49,178 nt of DNA from Halobacteriales archaeon QH_6_64_20 (GTDB taxonomy: Archaea; Halobacteriota; Halobacteria; Halobacteriales; Halococcaceae), in the NCBI GenBank assembly GCA_003021235.1, contig PXQR01000141.1, forward strand, positions 1,748-50,925, read 5' to 3'. The notes beneath the pieces were generated by a model. It made no database searches and was not told the origin of the DNA. It worked only from the letters and a program-made list of their open reading frames with translations. Numbering within the stretch: position 1 is the stretch's first letter; each line of letters starts with the position of its first letter. Both the position numbers and the translations under genes were made by a program. Of the stretch, positions 34,469 to 43,012 are shown piece after piece.

Positions 34469-35149
34469 GTGCCCTCCCTCAACTACGACTTCTGGTTGCT
34501 CGATCTGGACGGAACGCTCGTCGACATCGAACCGGCGTATATCCACTCGGTGTTCGACGGGATCGGCGATCGGCTAGGGTACGACTTTACTGATCGGGAG
34601 GCCGAAGCCGTCTGGTACGACCTCGGCGACGTCGGCACGGAGGTACTCGCCGAGCGCGAGGTAAGTGCGATCGAGTTCTGGGAGGTGTTCCACGAGGTCG
34701 AAGAACCGCTCGCCCGCGCCGAGTCGACCTACCTCTACGACGATGCCGCGTTCGTCGCCGCGATCGACGAGCCCGTCGGACTGGTGACTCACTGTCAGCG
34801 CTACCTGACCGAACCGGTGCTCGACGCGCTCGACATCGCCGACTGGTTCGACGTCGTGGTCTGCTGTGACGACGAGATCGGCTGGAAGCCCGATCCGACA
34901 CCTCTCTACCGGGCGATCGAGGAACTGAGGGTCACAGGAACGGATGGCGTGCTCGCCGGTGACGGGCCGCACGACGTCGGCGCGGCCTGGAACGCCGGTC
35001 TCGACGCCGTTCACATAGAACGCCACGGCCACGAGCGACGTGGGGGGTGTGTGCTCGGCGACTACCGGATCGAGTCGTTCAGCGATCTTCCGCTGTCGAC
35101 GCCGAGTCACGTGGACGGTACCCCCCGAGGCCGTCGAGCAGGGGACTGA
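34469..35149 (+). CDS. HAD-superfamily phosphatase
   Basis: 226 residues. HAD motifs I (WLLDLDGTLVD, both Asp), II (GLVTHC), III (Lys in GWKPDP) and IV (GDGPHDVGAA) are all present, with a helical cap between I and II. Typical of phosphoglycolate-phosphatase-like enzymes; the substrate is unknown. Starts at GTG with a TATA box upstream. The 3' end overlaps the convergent moeA gene by 71 bases, and the last 20 residues are Arg/Gly/Asp rich, so the true C-terminus may be shorter in function. Confidence 0.88.
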   Translation: MPSLNYDFWLLDLDGTLVDIEPAYIHSVFDGIGDRLGYDFTDREAEAVWYDLGDVGTEVLAEREVSAIEFWEVFHEVEEPLARAESTYLYDDAAFVAAIDEPVGLVTHCQRYLTEPVLDALDIADWFDVVVCCDDEIGWKPDPTPLYRAIEELRVTGTDGVLAGDGPHDVGAAWNAGLDAVHIERHGHERRGGCVLGDYRIESFSDLPLSTPSHVDGTPRGRRAGD

Positions 35150-37091
35150 TCCCGTCCAGCCGACTCGTGAGGGCCTGCACGCCGCTCTTCTCGACGCGGT
35201 CGGAGTTCGCAAGTACGCGAACGGTTTCGGTGCCGACCGGCACGTATCCGAGGTCGAGTTCCTCGGCGGTCGCTCGGAGTCCGAGCCCGACGTCCACGTC
35301 CCCCGCTTCGACCGTCCGGGCGGGACTCTCGTAGGCGCGGGCCGTCCGGTCAAACCCTACGATCCGCTCGACGAGAGCGTGACGGGTCGTCCCGCGCTCG
35401 TCGGCGACCTCCGTCACCCGCTCCCCGAGCGACGTCCGTAGCCCCGAACTCGTCGGTCGGTTGACGAAGGACAGATCGCGGTCGACGAGATCGTCGACGC
35501 CCGCTACTTCCTCGGGGTTGCCCGCGGGGACGAGCAGTCCCCACTCGCGGGTCCACCCGCCGAGATCCGCGACGTCGATCTCGGGCGTGCCCGGCGCGGA
35601 CGTCACCGCGAAATCAGGAACACCGTTTCGCAGCCGGCGCAGGCCCTCCCGACTGCCGAAGCTCAGGTAGCGCGGTCGTTCCAGGCCGTCGAGCACCCGG
35701 GAGAGAAGGGGATCGTCCTCGCCGATCCCCAACAGGGTCGGTGGCCGAACGTCCGGTGAGAACAGCTCGACGCGCACCTGCTCGCCGGCTGCCAGGTACT
35801 CGGTGTCGGGATCGACGGCCACGATCCCGTCGGCTTCGACGAGGCTCGTCGTCGCGCCGCTTCCCTTGTCGACCGGGTAGACCAGCGTCTCGGTCCCACC
35901 CGGAGTCACACCACTGCCGTCACCACCACCGGAGTCGGTCCCCTCGTCGTCCTCGCGGCCGTCGATCCGCTCGCCCGGACCGCTCTCGATCAGGCCTACC
36001 GGCATGAGCCGGAGCCGCCCCTCGGCGTAGCGCTCGCGGACGGCCATGTGCCCGTCGATCGTCGCGCTCGACGGCTCGGGAAGCCCGGAGGCACGACGGA
36101 TCGCCGGCGCGACGAAGGTTCGGAAGATCGTCAGCGCAGAGACCGGATAGCCCGGCAACCCGACGTACGCCGACTCGTCGAGCGTGCCGACGAGCATCGG
36201 CCTGCCCGGCTTGACCGCGACGCCGTGGAGCAGGAGGTCCCCGCGGTCCTCGATCACGCGGTAGATCACGTCCACGGCGCTCGCCGACGTCGACCCCGAC
36301 GAGCACACGAGATCGCATTCGGTCGCGGCCTGCCGGAGAACGCGCTCCATCGCCTCGTAGTCGTCGCCAGCGTGGGGGTATAACTCGGGTACGCCCCCCG
36401 AGTCCTCGATGGCCGCCGCGATCGCATAGGAGTTGACGTCGTAGATCTGGCCGGCGCGGTGATCGACGGGTTCGCCGGGACGGACGAGTTCGTCGCCCGT
36501 CGAGATGACGCCGACTCGCGGGCGGCCCTCTACTGGAACCTCCTCGACGCCGAGCGCCGACAGCAGGCCGATCTCCCGAGGAGTAACCCGAGTTCCCGGT
36601 CCGAGCGCGCGCTCGCCGGCGGCGACATCGGCTCCCGAAGACATGGTTCCGTCGCCCGGCGCGACTGCCTTCCTGATCTCGATCTCCCGTTCGCTACCGC
36701 CGTCGCTCCCGGATTCGGTGGTTCGTTCGACCATCACGACCGCGTTCGCACCGTCGGGCAGGACCGCCCCGGTCGATATCTCGGCGGTTTCCCCTTCTTC
36801 GACCGCGACCTCGGGGGTCGTGCCGGCATGGACCGTCCCGGCGTGCGTCAGGCGTACGGGATCGGCCTCGTCGGCACCGAAGGTATCCCGCGCCCGGACC
36901 GCGTAGCCGTCCACGCTCGCCCGATCGAACCCCGGGACGTCGATGTCCGCATCGACGCGTTCCGCGAGCACCCGGCCTCGGGCGTCTTCGAGCGGAACGG
37001 TTTCGGGATCGGGCGTCAGATCCAGCCCTGAGATAGCCTCGTGGGCGCGTTCTGGCGGGACGAGTTCGCGGAACTCCTTGCGGTCGCTCAT
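35079..37091 (-). CDS. molybdopterin molybdenumtransferase MoeA fused to a substrate-binding-like domain
   Basis: 670 residues. Residues 1-about 410 are MoeA: VPGFDRASVDGYAVRA, ISTGAVLPDGANAVVMVE, GVISTGDELVRPG, CSSGSTSASAVDVIYR and VGLPGYPVSALTIF. Residues about 460-650 form a second domain like the periplasmic-binding/LysR-effector fold (RPTLLGIGEDDPLL; GLRRLRNGVPDFAVTSAPGT; LLVPAGNPEEVAGVDDL), known as a MoeA C-terminal fusion in archaea that may bind molybdate or tungstate. Inserts molybdenum into molybdopterin. Ends inside the HAD gene (71-base overlap). Confidence 0.9.
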   Translation of the reverse strand: MSDRKEFRELVPPERAHEAISGLDLTPDPETVPLEDARGRVLAERVDADIDVPGFDRASVDGYAVRARDTFGADEADPVRLTHAGTVHAGTTPEVAVEEGETAEISTGAVLPDGANAVVMVERTTESGSDGGSEREIEIRKAVAPGDGTMSSGADVAAGERALGPGTRVTPREIGLLSALGVEEVPVEGRPRVGVISTGDELVRPGEPVDHRAGQIYDVNSYAIAAAIEDSGGVPELYPHAGDDYEAMERVLRQAATECDLVCSSGSTSASAVDVIYRVIEDRGDLLLHGVAVKPGRPMLVGTLDESAYVGLPGYPVSALTIFRTFVAPAIRRASGLPEPSSATIDGHMAVRERYAEGRLRLMPVGLIESGPGERIDGREDDEGTDSGGGDGSGVTPGGTETLVYPVDKGSGATTSLVEADGIVAVDPDTEYLAAGEQVRVELFSPDVRPPTLLGIGEDDPLLSRVLDGLERPRYLSFGSREGLRRLRNGVPDFAVTSAPGTPEIDVADLGGWTREWGLLVPAGNPEEVAGVDDLVDRDLSFVNRPTSSGLRTSLGERVTEVADERGTTRHALVERIVGFDRTARAYESPARTVEAGDVDVGLGLRATAEELDLGYVPVGTETVRVLANSDRVEKSGVQALTSRLDGISPLLDGLGGYRPRDSASTAEDR

Positions 37092-37280
37092 GACCGTCGT
37101 TGCGGGGGAACGGACAAAAGCTTGGCCGGACTCTCCGACCGATACCGGACGCTCGGGTCGCTCCCGTCGAACTGCCGGCGGTCACGGACGGACACTCGGA
37201 CGAGCCGACGCTATGGCAGTACCCTGTTCCGATACCTCGGCTTCCTTCGAAACGATATCGACCACCAGCAGACTGAAGTT

Positions 37281-37294
37281 CTTACACCGGTAAG
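37281..37294. promoter_or_regulatory. inverted repeat at toxin-antitoxin promoter, candidate operator
   Basis: CTTACACCGGTAAG: perfect 5-base arms CTTAC/GTAAG around ACCG, just before the ATG at 37308. Position fits autoregulation by the ribbon-helix-helix antitoxin. Confidence 0.45.
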
Positions 37295-37307
37295 ACTCGG
37301 ATAAGCC

Positions 37308-37535
37308 ATGGGTAGTATTACGATCAAAGTTCCCGACGACATGGAGCGAACGGTCGAGGAGTACGCGGAGGAGAGCGGTCGGTACATGAGCACGTCAGAA
37401 CTCATGCGGGACGCCGTGCGCCGATTGATCGACGAGCACCCGGTCCGACTCTCACAGTGGGCCCGTGAACAGGCCGAGATCAGCGAGGAGCAGTTCGAAC
37501 GGGGCGAAAGCGTCTCGCTCGACGAGTTAGAGTAG
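37308..37535 (+). CDS. ribbon-helix-helix antitoxin
   Basis: 75 residues. N-terminal ribbon (MGSITIKVPDDMERTVEEYA) and two helices (YMSTSELMRDAVRRLIDE) form the CopG/ParD-like DNA-binding dimer, and the acidic C-terminal tail (ISEEQFERGESVSLDELE) would wrap the toxin. Stop overlaps the next start by one base, so it is translationally coupled to the toxin. Candidate operator sits 14 bases upstream. Confidence 0.85.
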   Translation: MGSITIKVPDDMERTVEEYAEESGRYMSTSELMRDAVRRLIDEHPVRLSQWAREQAEISEEQFERGESVSLDELE

Positions 37536-37792
37536 TGGCCGAAATCCGCCTGAGTCCACAGGCGAGCGAGCACTACGACGATCTCGACCCATCAGTCCGC
37601 GAGCAAGTCATATCGCGGCTCGAACGGGCCGGAGACGACCTCGAACGCTACGTCGAAGCGCTCTCCGCCGAGAAGTACGACAAGATCAGGGCGGGTGACT
37701 ACCGAGCGCTCGTCAGATGGGATCGAGACAGCACCGAGATCAGGGTCTACGTGATCGGCCACCGGTCAGTCGTATACGACCGATACCTGTGA
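37535..37792 (+). CDS. RelE/ParE-family toxin
   Basis: 85 residues from a GTG that overlaps the antitoxin TAG (TAGTG). RelE/ParE fold: an N-terminal helix pair (ASEHYDDLDPSVREQVISRL) then AEKYDKIRAGDYRALVRWDR and EIRVYVIGHRSVVYDRYL. The C-terminal Arg/His/Tyr residues resemble RelE-type ribosome-dependent mRNA cutters rather than ParE gyrase poisons, but I cannot decide. Forms a two-gene type II toxin-antitoxin module with 37308. Confidence 0.85.
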   Translation: MAEIRLSPQASEHYDDLDPSVREQVISRLERAGDDLERYVEALSAEKYDKIRAGDYRALVRWDRDSTEIRVYVIGHRSVVYDRYL

Positions 37793-37901
37793 GCCGTTCC
37801 GATGTGAGATGCTCCACTCGAAGCCCGGTCCCCGGGTGAGAGATATCGACTCGGCGTATAGCCCTTCGACCGCCGGTAAGCGAACCGGTGACCATCGATC
37901 G

Positions 37902-38219
37902 TTAGCTGGTGAGGTTGAGACCGACGATCCCGACGACGATCAGCGAGACGAACCCTGCTCGGATGAGGCTCGCCGGCTCGTCGAACAGGACAACGCCGAG
38001 CGTCGCCGCCCCGACGGCACCGATCCCGGTCCAGACCGCATACGCCGTCCCGATCGGGAGCGTCTCGACGGCCCGTGCGAGCAACAGCATGCTCGCGAGA
38101 AGCGAGACGACCGTCGCTACGCTCGCCAGAGGTTCGGTAAACCCCTCCGAGTATTCGAGGCCGATCGCCCAGCTGATCTCGAACAAACCCGCGATGGCGA
38201 GCAGTCCCCACGCGTTCAT
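37902..38219 (-). CDS. SMR-family exporter, Gdx/SugE type (guanidinium)
   Basis: 105 residues, four membrane helices. Closely follows E. coli SugE: early GLFEISWAIGLEYSEGF with the essential membrane Glu, and TAYAVWTGIGAVGAATLG, a subtype marker of Gdx guanidinium exporters rather than EmrE drug pumps. Exchanges guanidinium for protons as a dual-topology dimer in that family. ATG 38219 fits the family; transcribed convergently with the toxin-antitoxin pair. Confidence 0.9.
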   Translation of the reverse strand: MNAWGLLAIAGLFEISWAIGLEYSEGFTEPLASVATVVSLLASMLLLARAVETLPIGTAYAVWTGIGAVGAATLGVVLFDEPASLIRAGFVSLIVVGIVGLNLTS

Positions 38220-38352
38220 GCGATCGATTCGACAAGCCGACACATATGATCGGCGGAAGGTCCGTCCTCACCGCGGTCGACGGGTTCGAATCGTCGGATC
38301 GGACCCGGTTGCCTTAGCGACGGATCGGGAGAGGGTGTCCGATCGGCTACTG

Positions 38353-39615
38353 TTAGTTAGAGTACTCCCAGTCCTCGACCGAAACGACCTCGCCTTCGGC
38401 GACCCCCTCGCGCTCCTCGGGGACCGCGACCCACCCGTCCGCGAGCGCGACGCTCGAAAGCACGTTCGACCCGCTCGCCCGCGTCGGTGTCGCGAGCGGG
38501 AGGTCATCCTCGTCGCCACTGCCGCCGTCGCTCCCGTCCTCGTCGGTCGATCGCTCTAGACGCACGCGTGCGAACGTCCTGTATCCCGGTTCGCTCTCTA
38601 CCTTCCTGGCGAGCCGGGCGTCGGTCGTCGGGTGAGGGACGAGTGGGAGGCCGCCGACGTGCTTGAGCAGGGGCCGGAGGAACTGGACGGCGTTGACGAT
38701 ACACGCCACCGGATAACCCGGCAACATCAGGACTGGTACGCCTTCGACGACGCCGAGCGCGACCGGGTGGCCCGGCCGGAGCGCCACTCCATGCACGAGG
38801 ACGTCACCGAGGTCGTCGACCACTTCGGGAACCAGGTCGCGCTCGCCGACCGACGAGCCGCCGGTCGTAACCACGACGTCCTTCGTGAGGTCGCGCTGGA
38901 TCGCCGCCCGCAACGCCTCCCGGTCGTCGGTGACGACCTCCCGGTACCTGGCCTGTCCGCCCCACCGTTTCACGTACCCCGAGACGGTGAGCCCGTTCGT
39001 CTCGATCACCTCGCCGGGGTCGGGATTCCCCTGGACGAGTTCCTCGCCGGTCGGCATCACCCCCACGGTCGGGCGCTCTCGCACCTCCAGTTCGCCCACG
39101 CCGGTCGACTTGCACAATCCGAGGTCCGACGGCCGGAGCCGGTGACCCGCGTCGAAGAGGTGCTGGCCCTCGGTAACGTCCTCGCCCACCGGCGCGACGT
39201 TCGCGCCCTCCGCGAGCGCCGAGAACACTTCGACCTCTCCCCCTACTTCCTCGACGCGCTCGATCATCGCGACCGCATCAGCGCCGTCGGGGAGTTCGCT
39301 TCCCGTATGCACTCTGATCGTCTCGTCCGGCGCGAGCGTGTCCTCCCCGGCCTCTCGGCGTCGGAGGATCGCGGGATTGTGCTCGCCGGCCCCGAACGTG
39401 CTCTCGGCGCGAAGTGCATAGCCGTCCATCGCCGCCCGCGTGTAGTGAGGCACCGCCCGCCGTGCTTCGATGGGTTCTGCGAGCACCCGCCCGTCGGCGG
39501 CGGTCAGTCCCACGCGCTCGCTCCGGCCGTGGGGCGACGCGGCGGCCAGCAACCGCTCGCGCGCGGCCGTGAGGCGAGTGACCTCCTTGAATCCCGACGT
39601 GCGTAGGTCGCTCAT
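38353..39615 (-). CDS. moeA: molybdopterin molybdenumtransferase MoeA (second copy)
   Basis: 420 residues. MoeA motifs: AVPHYTRAAMDGYALRAEST, HTGSELPDGADAVAMIE, GVMPTGEELVQG, VVTTGGSSVGERDLVPEV, LVHGVALRPGHPVALGVV and LMLPGYPVACIVN. No C-terminal binding-protein fusion, unlike the copy at 35079-37091. Archaea commonly keep two MoeA, thought to serve different metals or cofactors. Same strand as the first copy, separated by the toxin-antitoxin module and SMR gene. Confidence 0.93.
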   Translation of the reverse strand: MSDLRTSGFKEVTRLTAARERLLAAASPHGRSERVGLTAADGRVLAEPIEARRAVPHYTRAAMDGYALRAESTFGAGEHNPAILRRREAGEDTLAPDETIRVHTGSELPDGADAVAMIERVEEVGGEVEVFSALAEGANVAPVGEDVTEGQHLFDAGHRLRPSDLGLCKSTGVGELEVRERPTVGVMPTGEELVQGNPDPGEVIETNGLTVSGYVKRWGGQARYREVVTDDREALRAAIQRDLTKDVVVTTGGSSVGERDLVPEVVDDLGDVLVHGVALRPGHPVALGVVEGVPVLMLPGYPVACIVNAVQFLRPLLKHVGGLPLVPHPTTDARLARKVESEPGYRTFARVRLERSTDEDGSDGGSGDEDDLPLATPTRASGSNVLSSVALADGWVAVPEEREGVAEGEVVSVEDWEYSN

Positions 39616-39802
39616 ACTCCCGCGTAGGCCCCGAGGAGCAAAACGTACCGGGATGGGCTTCGTCCACCGATCCGCGCCCCGATCGGCCCGCTCGCTCGAA
39701 CCGAATCGGCCGCCGGTTGACCCGCGATTGCTGTCCCGATGGGTAGTAATTTGCTTATACTCCGTAAATACGTTTATGCTAATACTACTCGAATATTATC
39801 GT

Positions 39803-39859
39803 ATGAGGACACGGCTTCCGCGGCGGGGCGGTAGCGCGGGGCGGGTGGCCGGTGGATGA
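39803..39859 (+). CDS. possible 18-residue leader peptide before the 39856 gene
   Basis: ATG-started ORF of 19 codons; its TGA (39857-39859) overlaps the ATG at 39856 (ATGA). An AT-rich TATA-like stretch (TTTATGCTAATA, 39774-39785) lies about 25 bases upstream. The peptide is Arg/Gly rich. Weak: could be chance. Confidence 0.25.
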   Translation: MRTRLPRRGGSAGRVAGG

Positions 39860-40422
39860 GCGAGGGCGACTCACGCTTCGCCCCGCGGGCGTCGGACGTC
39901 GAAGCCGACTTCGACGCCGGCACCGGCCGCGACGTCGGGACGGATCGCGCCGCCGGTCGGCACGCCGACTCCGATCTCGACCCCGGTTCTGACCCTGACC
40001 CCGGCCTTGATTCCGACTCCGACCCCGATCCCGACACCGGGTCGGCGTTCGACTCGCGTGCGGACTCGGGGGTCGGCGAGCCGGAATCGGCATCCGTCAC
40101 GGTTCGCAACGGCGACGACGCCGACCGGACGGTTTCGGTGTCGATCGTGCGACCGGACGGCTCGCTGATCGGGGGCGAGTATCGCCTAGCGAGCGGTCGA
40201 ACCCGCGTCGTCGCGCTCGGCGACTCCCCCGAGGGATGGCTCGGTATCGACGTCGATGCCGGGGCCGGCGGCATGGCGTGCGTTAGTCTCGATCCCTCCC
40301 GGTCGGGCGATACCGTGCCGGACTTCCTCGTTCGCGGCGATCGCGTTTCGGTTTCGGGCCTTTCCCGACCGTCCGACCGAGAGGCCGATTCCGACGGCGA
40401 ACGCGACGGTTCCTGCATGTAG
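39856..40422 (+). CDS. acidic low-complexity protein with small beta domain, unknown
   Basis: 188 residues. The first 75 are Asp/Ser/Pro/Gly low complexity with DPDPGLDSDSDPDPD-type repeats. The second half is beta-rich and folded-looking: SVTVRNGDDADRTVSVSIV, GEYRLASGRTRVVALGDSP, SLDPSRSGDTVPDFLVRG. No signal peptide; the C-terminus ends SCM with a lone Cys. I do not recognise the family. Coding is supported by the acidic composition. Confidence 0.55.
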   Translation: MSEGDSRFAPRASDVEADFDAGTGRDVGTDRAAGRHADSDLDPGSDPDPGLDSDSDPDPDTGSAFDSRADSGVGEPESASVTVRNGDDADRTVSVSIVRPDGSLIGGEYRLASGRTRVVALGDSPEGWLGIDVDAGAGGMACVSLDPSRSGDTVPDFLVRGDRVSVSGLSRPSDREADSDGERDGSCM

Positions 40423-40642
40423 TTCGGCCGGACCGACGAAAGCCGAGAGCGATCACGCGTTCGACGAGTACGGCCGAACCCGACAGCCACGAACGGGGCA
40501 TCCGGGAGCGACGACCCGTTCGTGACGAGCGCGTCGACCCGCGCCCGGTTCGGGAAAGGGGACGCGACGTCGAGCGGCCGGATCGAGCGTTTCTCAGGTG
40601 GGTATCGCGGGCTTTTTCGCCCCCGAATCCCTGACTACGGAT

Positions 40643-41122
40643 ATGTCTGCTTTGCGTGACGCGCTCCGCGATCTGCCCGACGCGGTGTTCGGCGACGTCC
40701 TCGAAAGCGACGGGGAGTACCTCGTCGTGCTCGACCTGCCCGGGGTACGTGGGGACACCGTCGACGTGAGCGCGACGAGGGGTCGCCTTCGGATCGAAGC
40801 CCGCCGCGAGAAGGACGTCCCCCGAGAGTTTCGATATCTCCGGGAAAACCGGGCGCTCTTCCTCGATGCCGATCTGCCCCTCCCGCCCGACGCGAGCGCC
40901 GACGGCGCGACCGGCACGGTCGAGAAAGGCGTGCTCTCGCTTCGCCTGCCGAAACGCGATCGCGGGGGCGAGACGCGGATCCCTATCGAGGGTGACGACG
41001 CCGGTAACGGCACGGGTGGCGGCTCCGATGCCGGGGTCGATGCCGACACCGACACCGATACCGATGCCGGCACCGACGCGGACGCCGGGAACGCATCGAA
41101 CGGCTCGGTTTCCGACTCCTAA
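40643..41122 (+). CDS. Hsp20/alpha-crystallin family chaperone
   Basis: 159 residues from ATG 40643. The alpha-crystallin domain is about residues 12-100: SDGEYLVVLDLPGVRGDTVD, RLRIEARREKD and the closing GVLSLRLPKRD (GVL motif). The last 55 residues are Asp/Thr/Gly low complexity, a halophilic tail. GTG at 40598 would add 15 residues. ATP-independent holdase in the cytoplasm. Ends 12 bases before the kinase gene, so they may be co-transcribed. Confidence 0.88.
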   Translation: MSALRDALRDLPDAVFGDVLESDGEYLVVLDLPGVRGDTVDVSATRGRLRIEARREKDVPREFRYLRENRALFLDADLPLPPDASADGATGTVEKGVLSLRLPKRDRGGETRIPIEGDDAGNGTGGGSDAGVDADTDTDTDAGTDADAGNASNGSVSDS

Positions 41123-41134
41123 GGTGGTCGGGGA

Positions 41135-42970
41135 GTGAACCTCCGGCCGTACCGGCGGTTCGTGATCGTCGCCTATCAGTTCCTGCCCCTACTGCTAGCC
41201 TACGCGCGCGATCGACGCCGGTTCCTACTGTTCGGGAGTTCCCGAGAGGTGGATTCAGCCACCCGGCGCGAGCGGGCCGCGTCGTTACTCGACTCGATGC
41301 TCACCCTCGGGCCGACGTTCATCAAATTAGGACAACTGCTCTCGACCCGGCCGGACGTGCTTCCCGCCGAGTACATCGTCGAGTTCTCGAAACTCCAGGA
41401 CGAGGTTCCCCCGGCCCCCTGGAACGAAGCCGAGCGCGTTCTGACCGCGGAACTCGGAGCCGTCGACGACCGGTTCGACGCCTTCGACCGCGAGGCGATC
41501 AGCGGCGCGAGTTTAGGCCAGGTCTATCGCGGTCGAATCGGCGACGAGGAGGTCGCCGTGAAGGTCCGGCGGCCGGACATCGAGGAGCTCGTCAACGCCG
41601 ATCTGAAGGTGATCCGCTGGAGTCTACCCCTGCTCATGCGCTTCGTCGGCGAGGCGCGCTCGTTTTCACTGGAGAACCTCGCCGACGAGTTCGCGAAAAC
41701 CATTCGCGAGGAGATGGACTACGACCGCGAGCGCCGGATGCTCCAGGAAATCCGTAGCAACTTCGAGGGCAACCGCGACATCGTGATCCCCGCGGTGATC
41801 GAATCGTACTCGACGCCCCGCGTGCTGACGATGGAGTACGTCCCGGGCACGAAGATCACCCGCGTCGAAGAACTCGACGCGATGGGCATCGATCGGACCC
41901 GTCTCGCCGAGACCCTCCAGCGGGTGTACCTCCAGATGATCGTCGACGACGGGGTCTTTCACGCCGACCCCCACCCCGGTAACTTGGCCGTCAAACCCGA
42001 CGGCACGCTCGTCTTCTATGACTTCGGGATGAGCGGCCGGGTAGACGCGTACATCCAGGATCGGATCGTCGATTTCTACATCGGGATCGCGAACCAGGAC
42101 ATCGACGCCATCCTCGACGCGCTGATCGCGATGGGTACTCTTAGCCCGGAAGCCGACCGGGAGGTCATGGGCAACGTCATGGAACTGGCCATCGAGGACG
42201 TCCGCGGCGAGGACATCGAACAGTACCGAGTTCAGGAGGTCATCGATCAGATCGAAAACACCATCTACGATTTCCCGCTCCGATTGCCCTCGAACCTCGC
42301 GCTCGTCCTGCGGGTCGCAACGGTCGTCGAGGGGGTCTGTGTCACGCTCGACCCGGGCTTCGATTTCATCGAGGTCGCGACCGACTACCTCGTCGAGGAG
42401 GGGTACCGCGAGGAGGGGATCAGACAGTTCGTCGAAGAGCGGGCAGACGAGGTCGGCGGTGCCGTCGGGGCCTCGATTCGAGTGCCCCCGAAGCTCGAAG
42501 CCGCCCTCGACCGGATCGAACGGGAGGACTTCCGCGTCGAGGCCGAATTAGAGGACACCAACGACATCTTCGATAACCTCGCGAGACGCCTCATCTACGG
42601 GCTACTCGTGACCGCCGGCGTGCTCTCGACGGCACTACTGTATTCGTTTGCCAGCCTGTCGTCGGCGCTCGTCGCGCTCGCCTTCTCGGTCGTCGTGAGC
42701 GGGTTGCTCTACCGATCGTTCCGCGGGCCGCGCGGTCTCCGTGCCCAGCCCCAGTTCACCCGTCAGAACCTCCAGGAGCGCCAGGGAACGGGCGAAGGAG
42801 GTATCGGTGCCGAGGGCTTCGATGGCGAGGACGACGGGGCGACCGGCGTCGCGAGTGCGATGGCCAACCCGACCGCCGGCGGGATAAACGAGGACGAGGG
42901 CGGGAACGACGCCGGGAGCGACGCACGATCGAGCGGCCGGTCCCCGGAGTCGAACCGCGATCGTCGCTGA
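41135..42970 (+). CDS. ABC1/UbiB-family protein kinase-like protein
   Basis: 611 residues. Family signatures: LGPTFIKLGQLLSTRPDVLP (KxGQ), AISGASLGQVYRGR (Ala-rich nucleotide loop), VAVKVRRPDIEE (Lys), VLTMEYVPGTKI, FHADPHPGNLAVKPDG and FYDFGMSGRV (metal). Two C-terminal membrane helices lie near 485-530. UbiB/COQ8 proteins support quinone or other isoprenoid-lipid pathways; here menaquinone or lipid metabolism is only inferred. Starts at GTG. The tail is acidic and Gly rich; convergent with the AlaX-like gene 42 bases away. Confidence 0.92.
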   Translation: MNLRPYRRFVIVAYQFLPLLLAYARDRRRFLLFGSSREVDSATRRERAASLLDSMLTLGPTFIKLGQLLSTRPDVLPAEYIVEFSKLQDEVPPAPWNEAERVLTAELGAVDDRFDAFDREAISGASLGQVYRGRIGDEEVAVKVRRPDIEELVNADLKVIRWSLPLLMRFVGEARSFSLENLADEFAKTIREEMDYDRERRMLQEIRSNFEGNRDIVIPAVIESYSTPRVLTMEYVPGTKITRVEELDAMGIDRTRLAETLQRVYLQMIVDDGVFHADPHPGNLAVKPDGTLVFYDFGMSGRVDAYIQDRIVDFYIGIANQDIDAILDALIAMGTLSPEADREVMGNVMELAIEDVRGEDIEQYRVQEVIDQIENTIYDFPLRLPSNLALVLRVATVVEGVCVTLDPGFDFIEVATDYLVEEGYREEGIRQFVEERADEVGGAVGASIRVPPKLEAALDRIEREDFRVEAELEDTNDIFDNLARRLIYGLLVTAGVLSTALLYSFASLSSALVALAFSVVVSGLLYRSFRGPRGLRAQPQFTRQNLQERQGTGEGGIGAEGFDGEDDGATGVASAMANPTAGGINEDEGGNDAGSDARSSGRSPESNRDRR

Positions 42971-43012
42971 GGGCAGAGCGCTCGAATCCGACCGTCGAAG
43001 CCGCTCGCTGGA

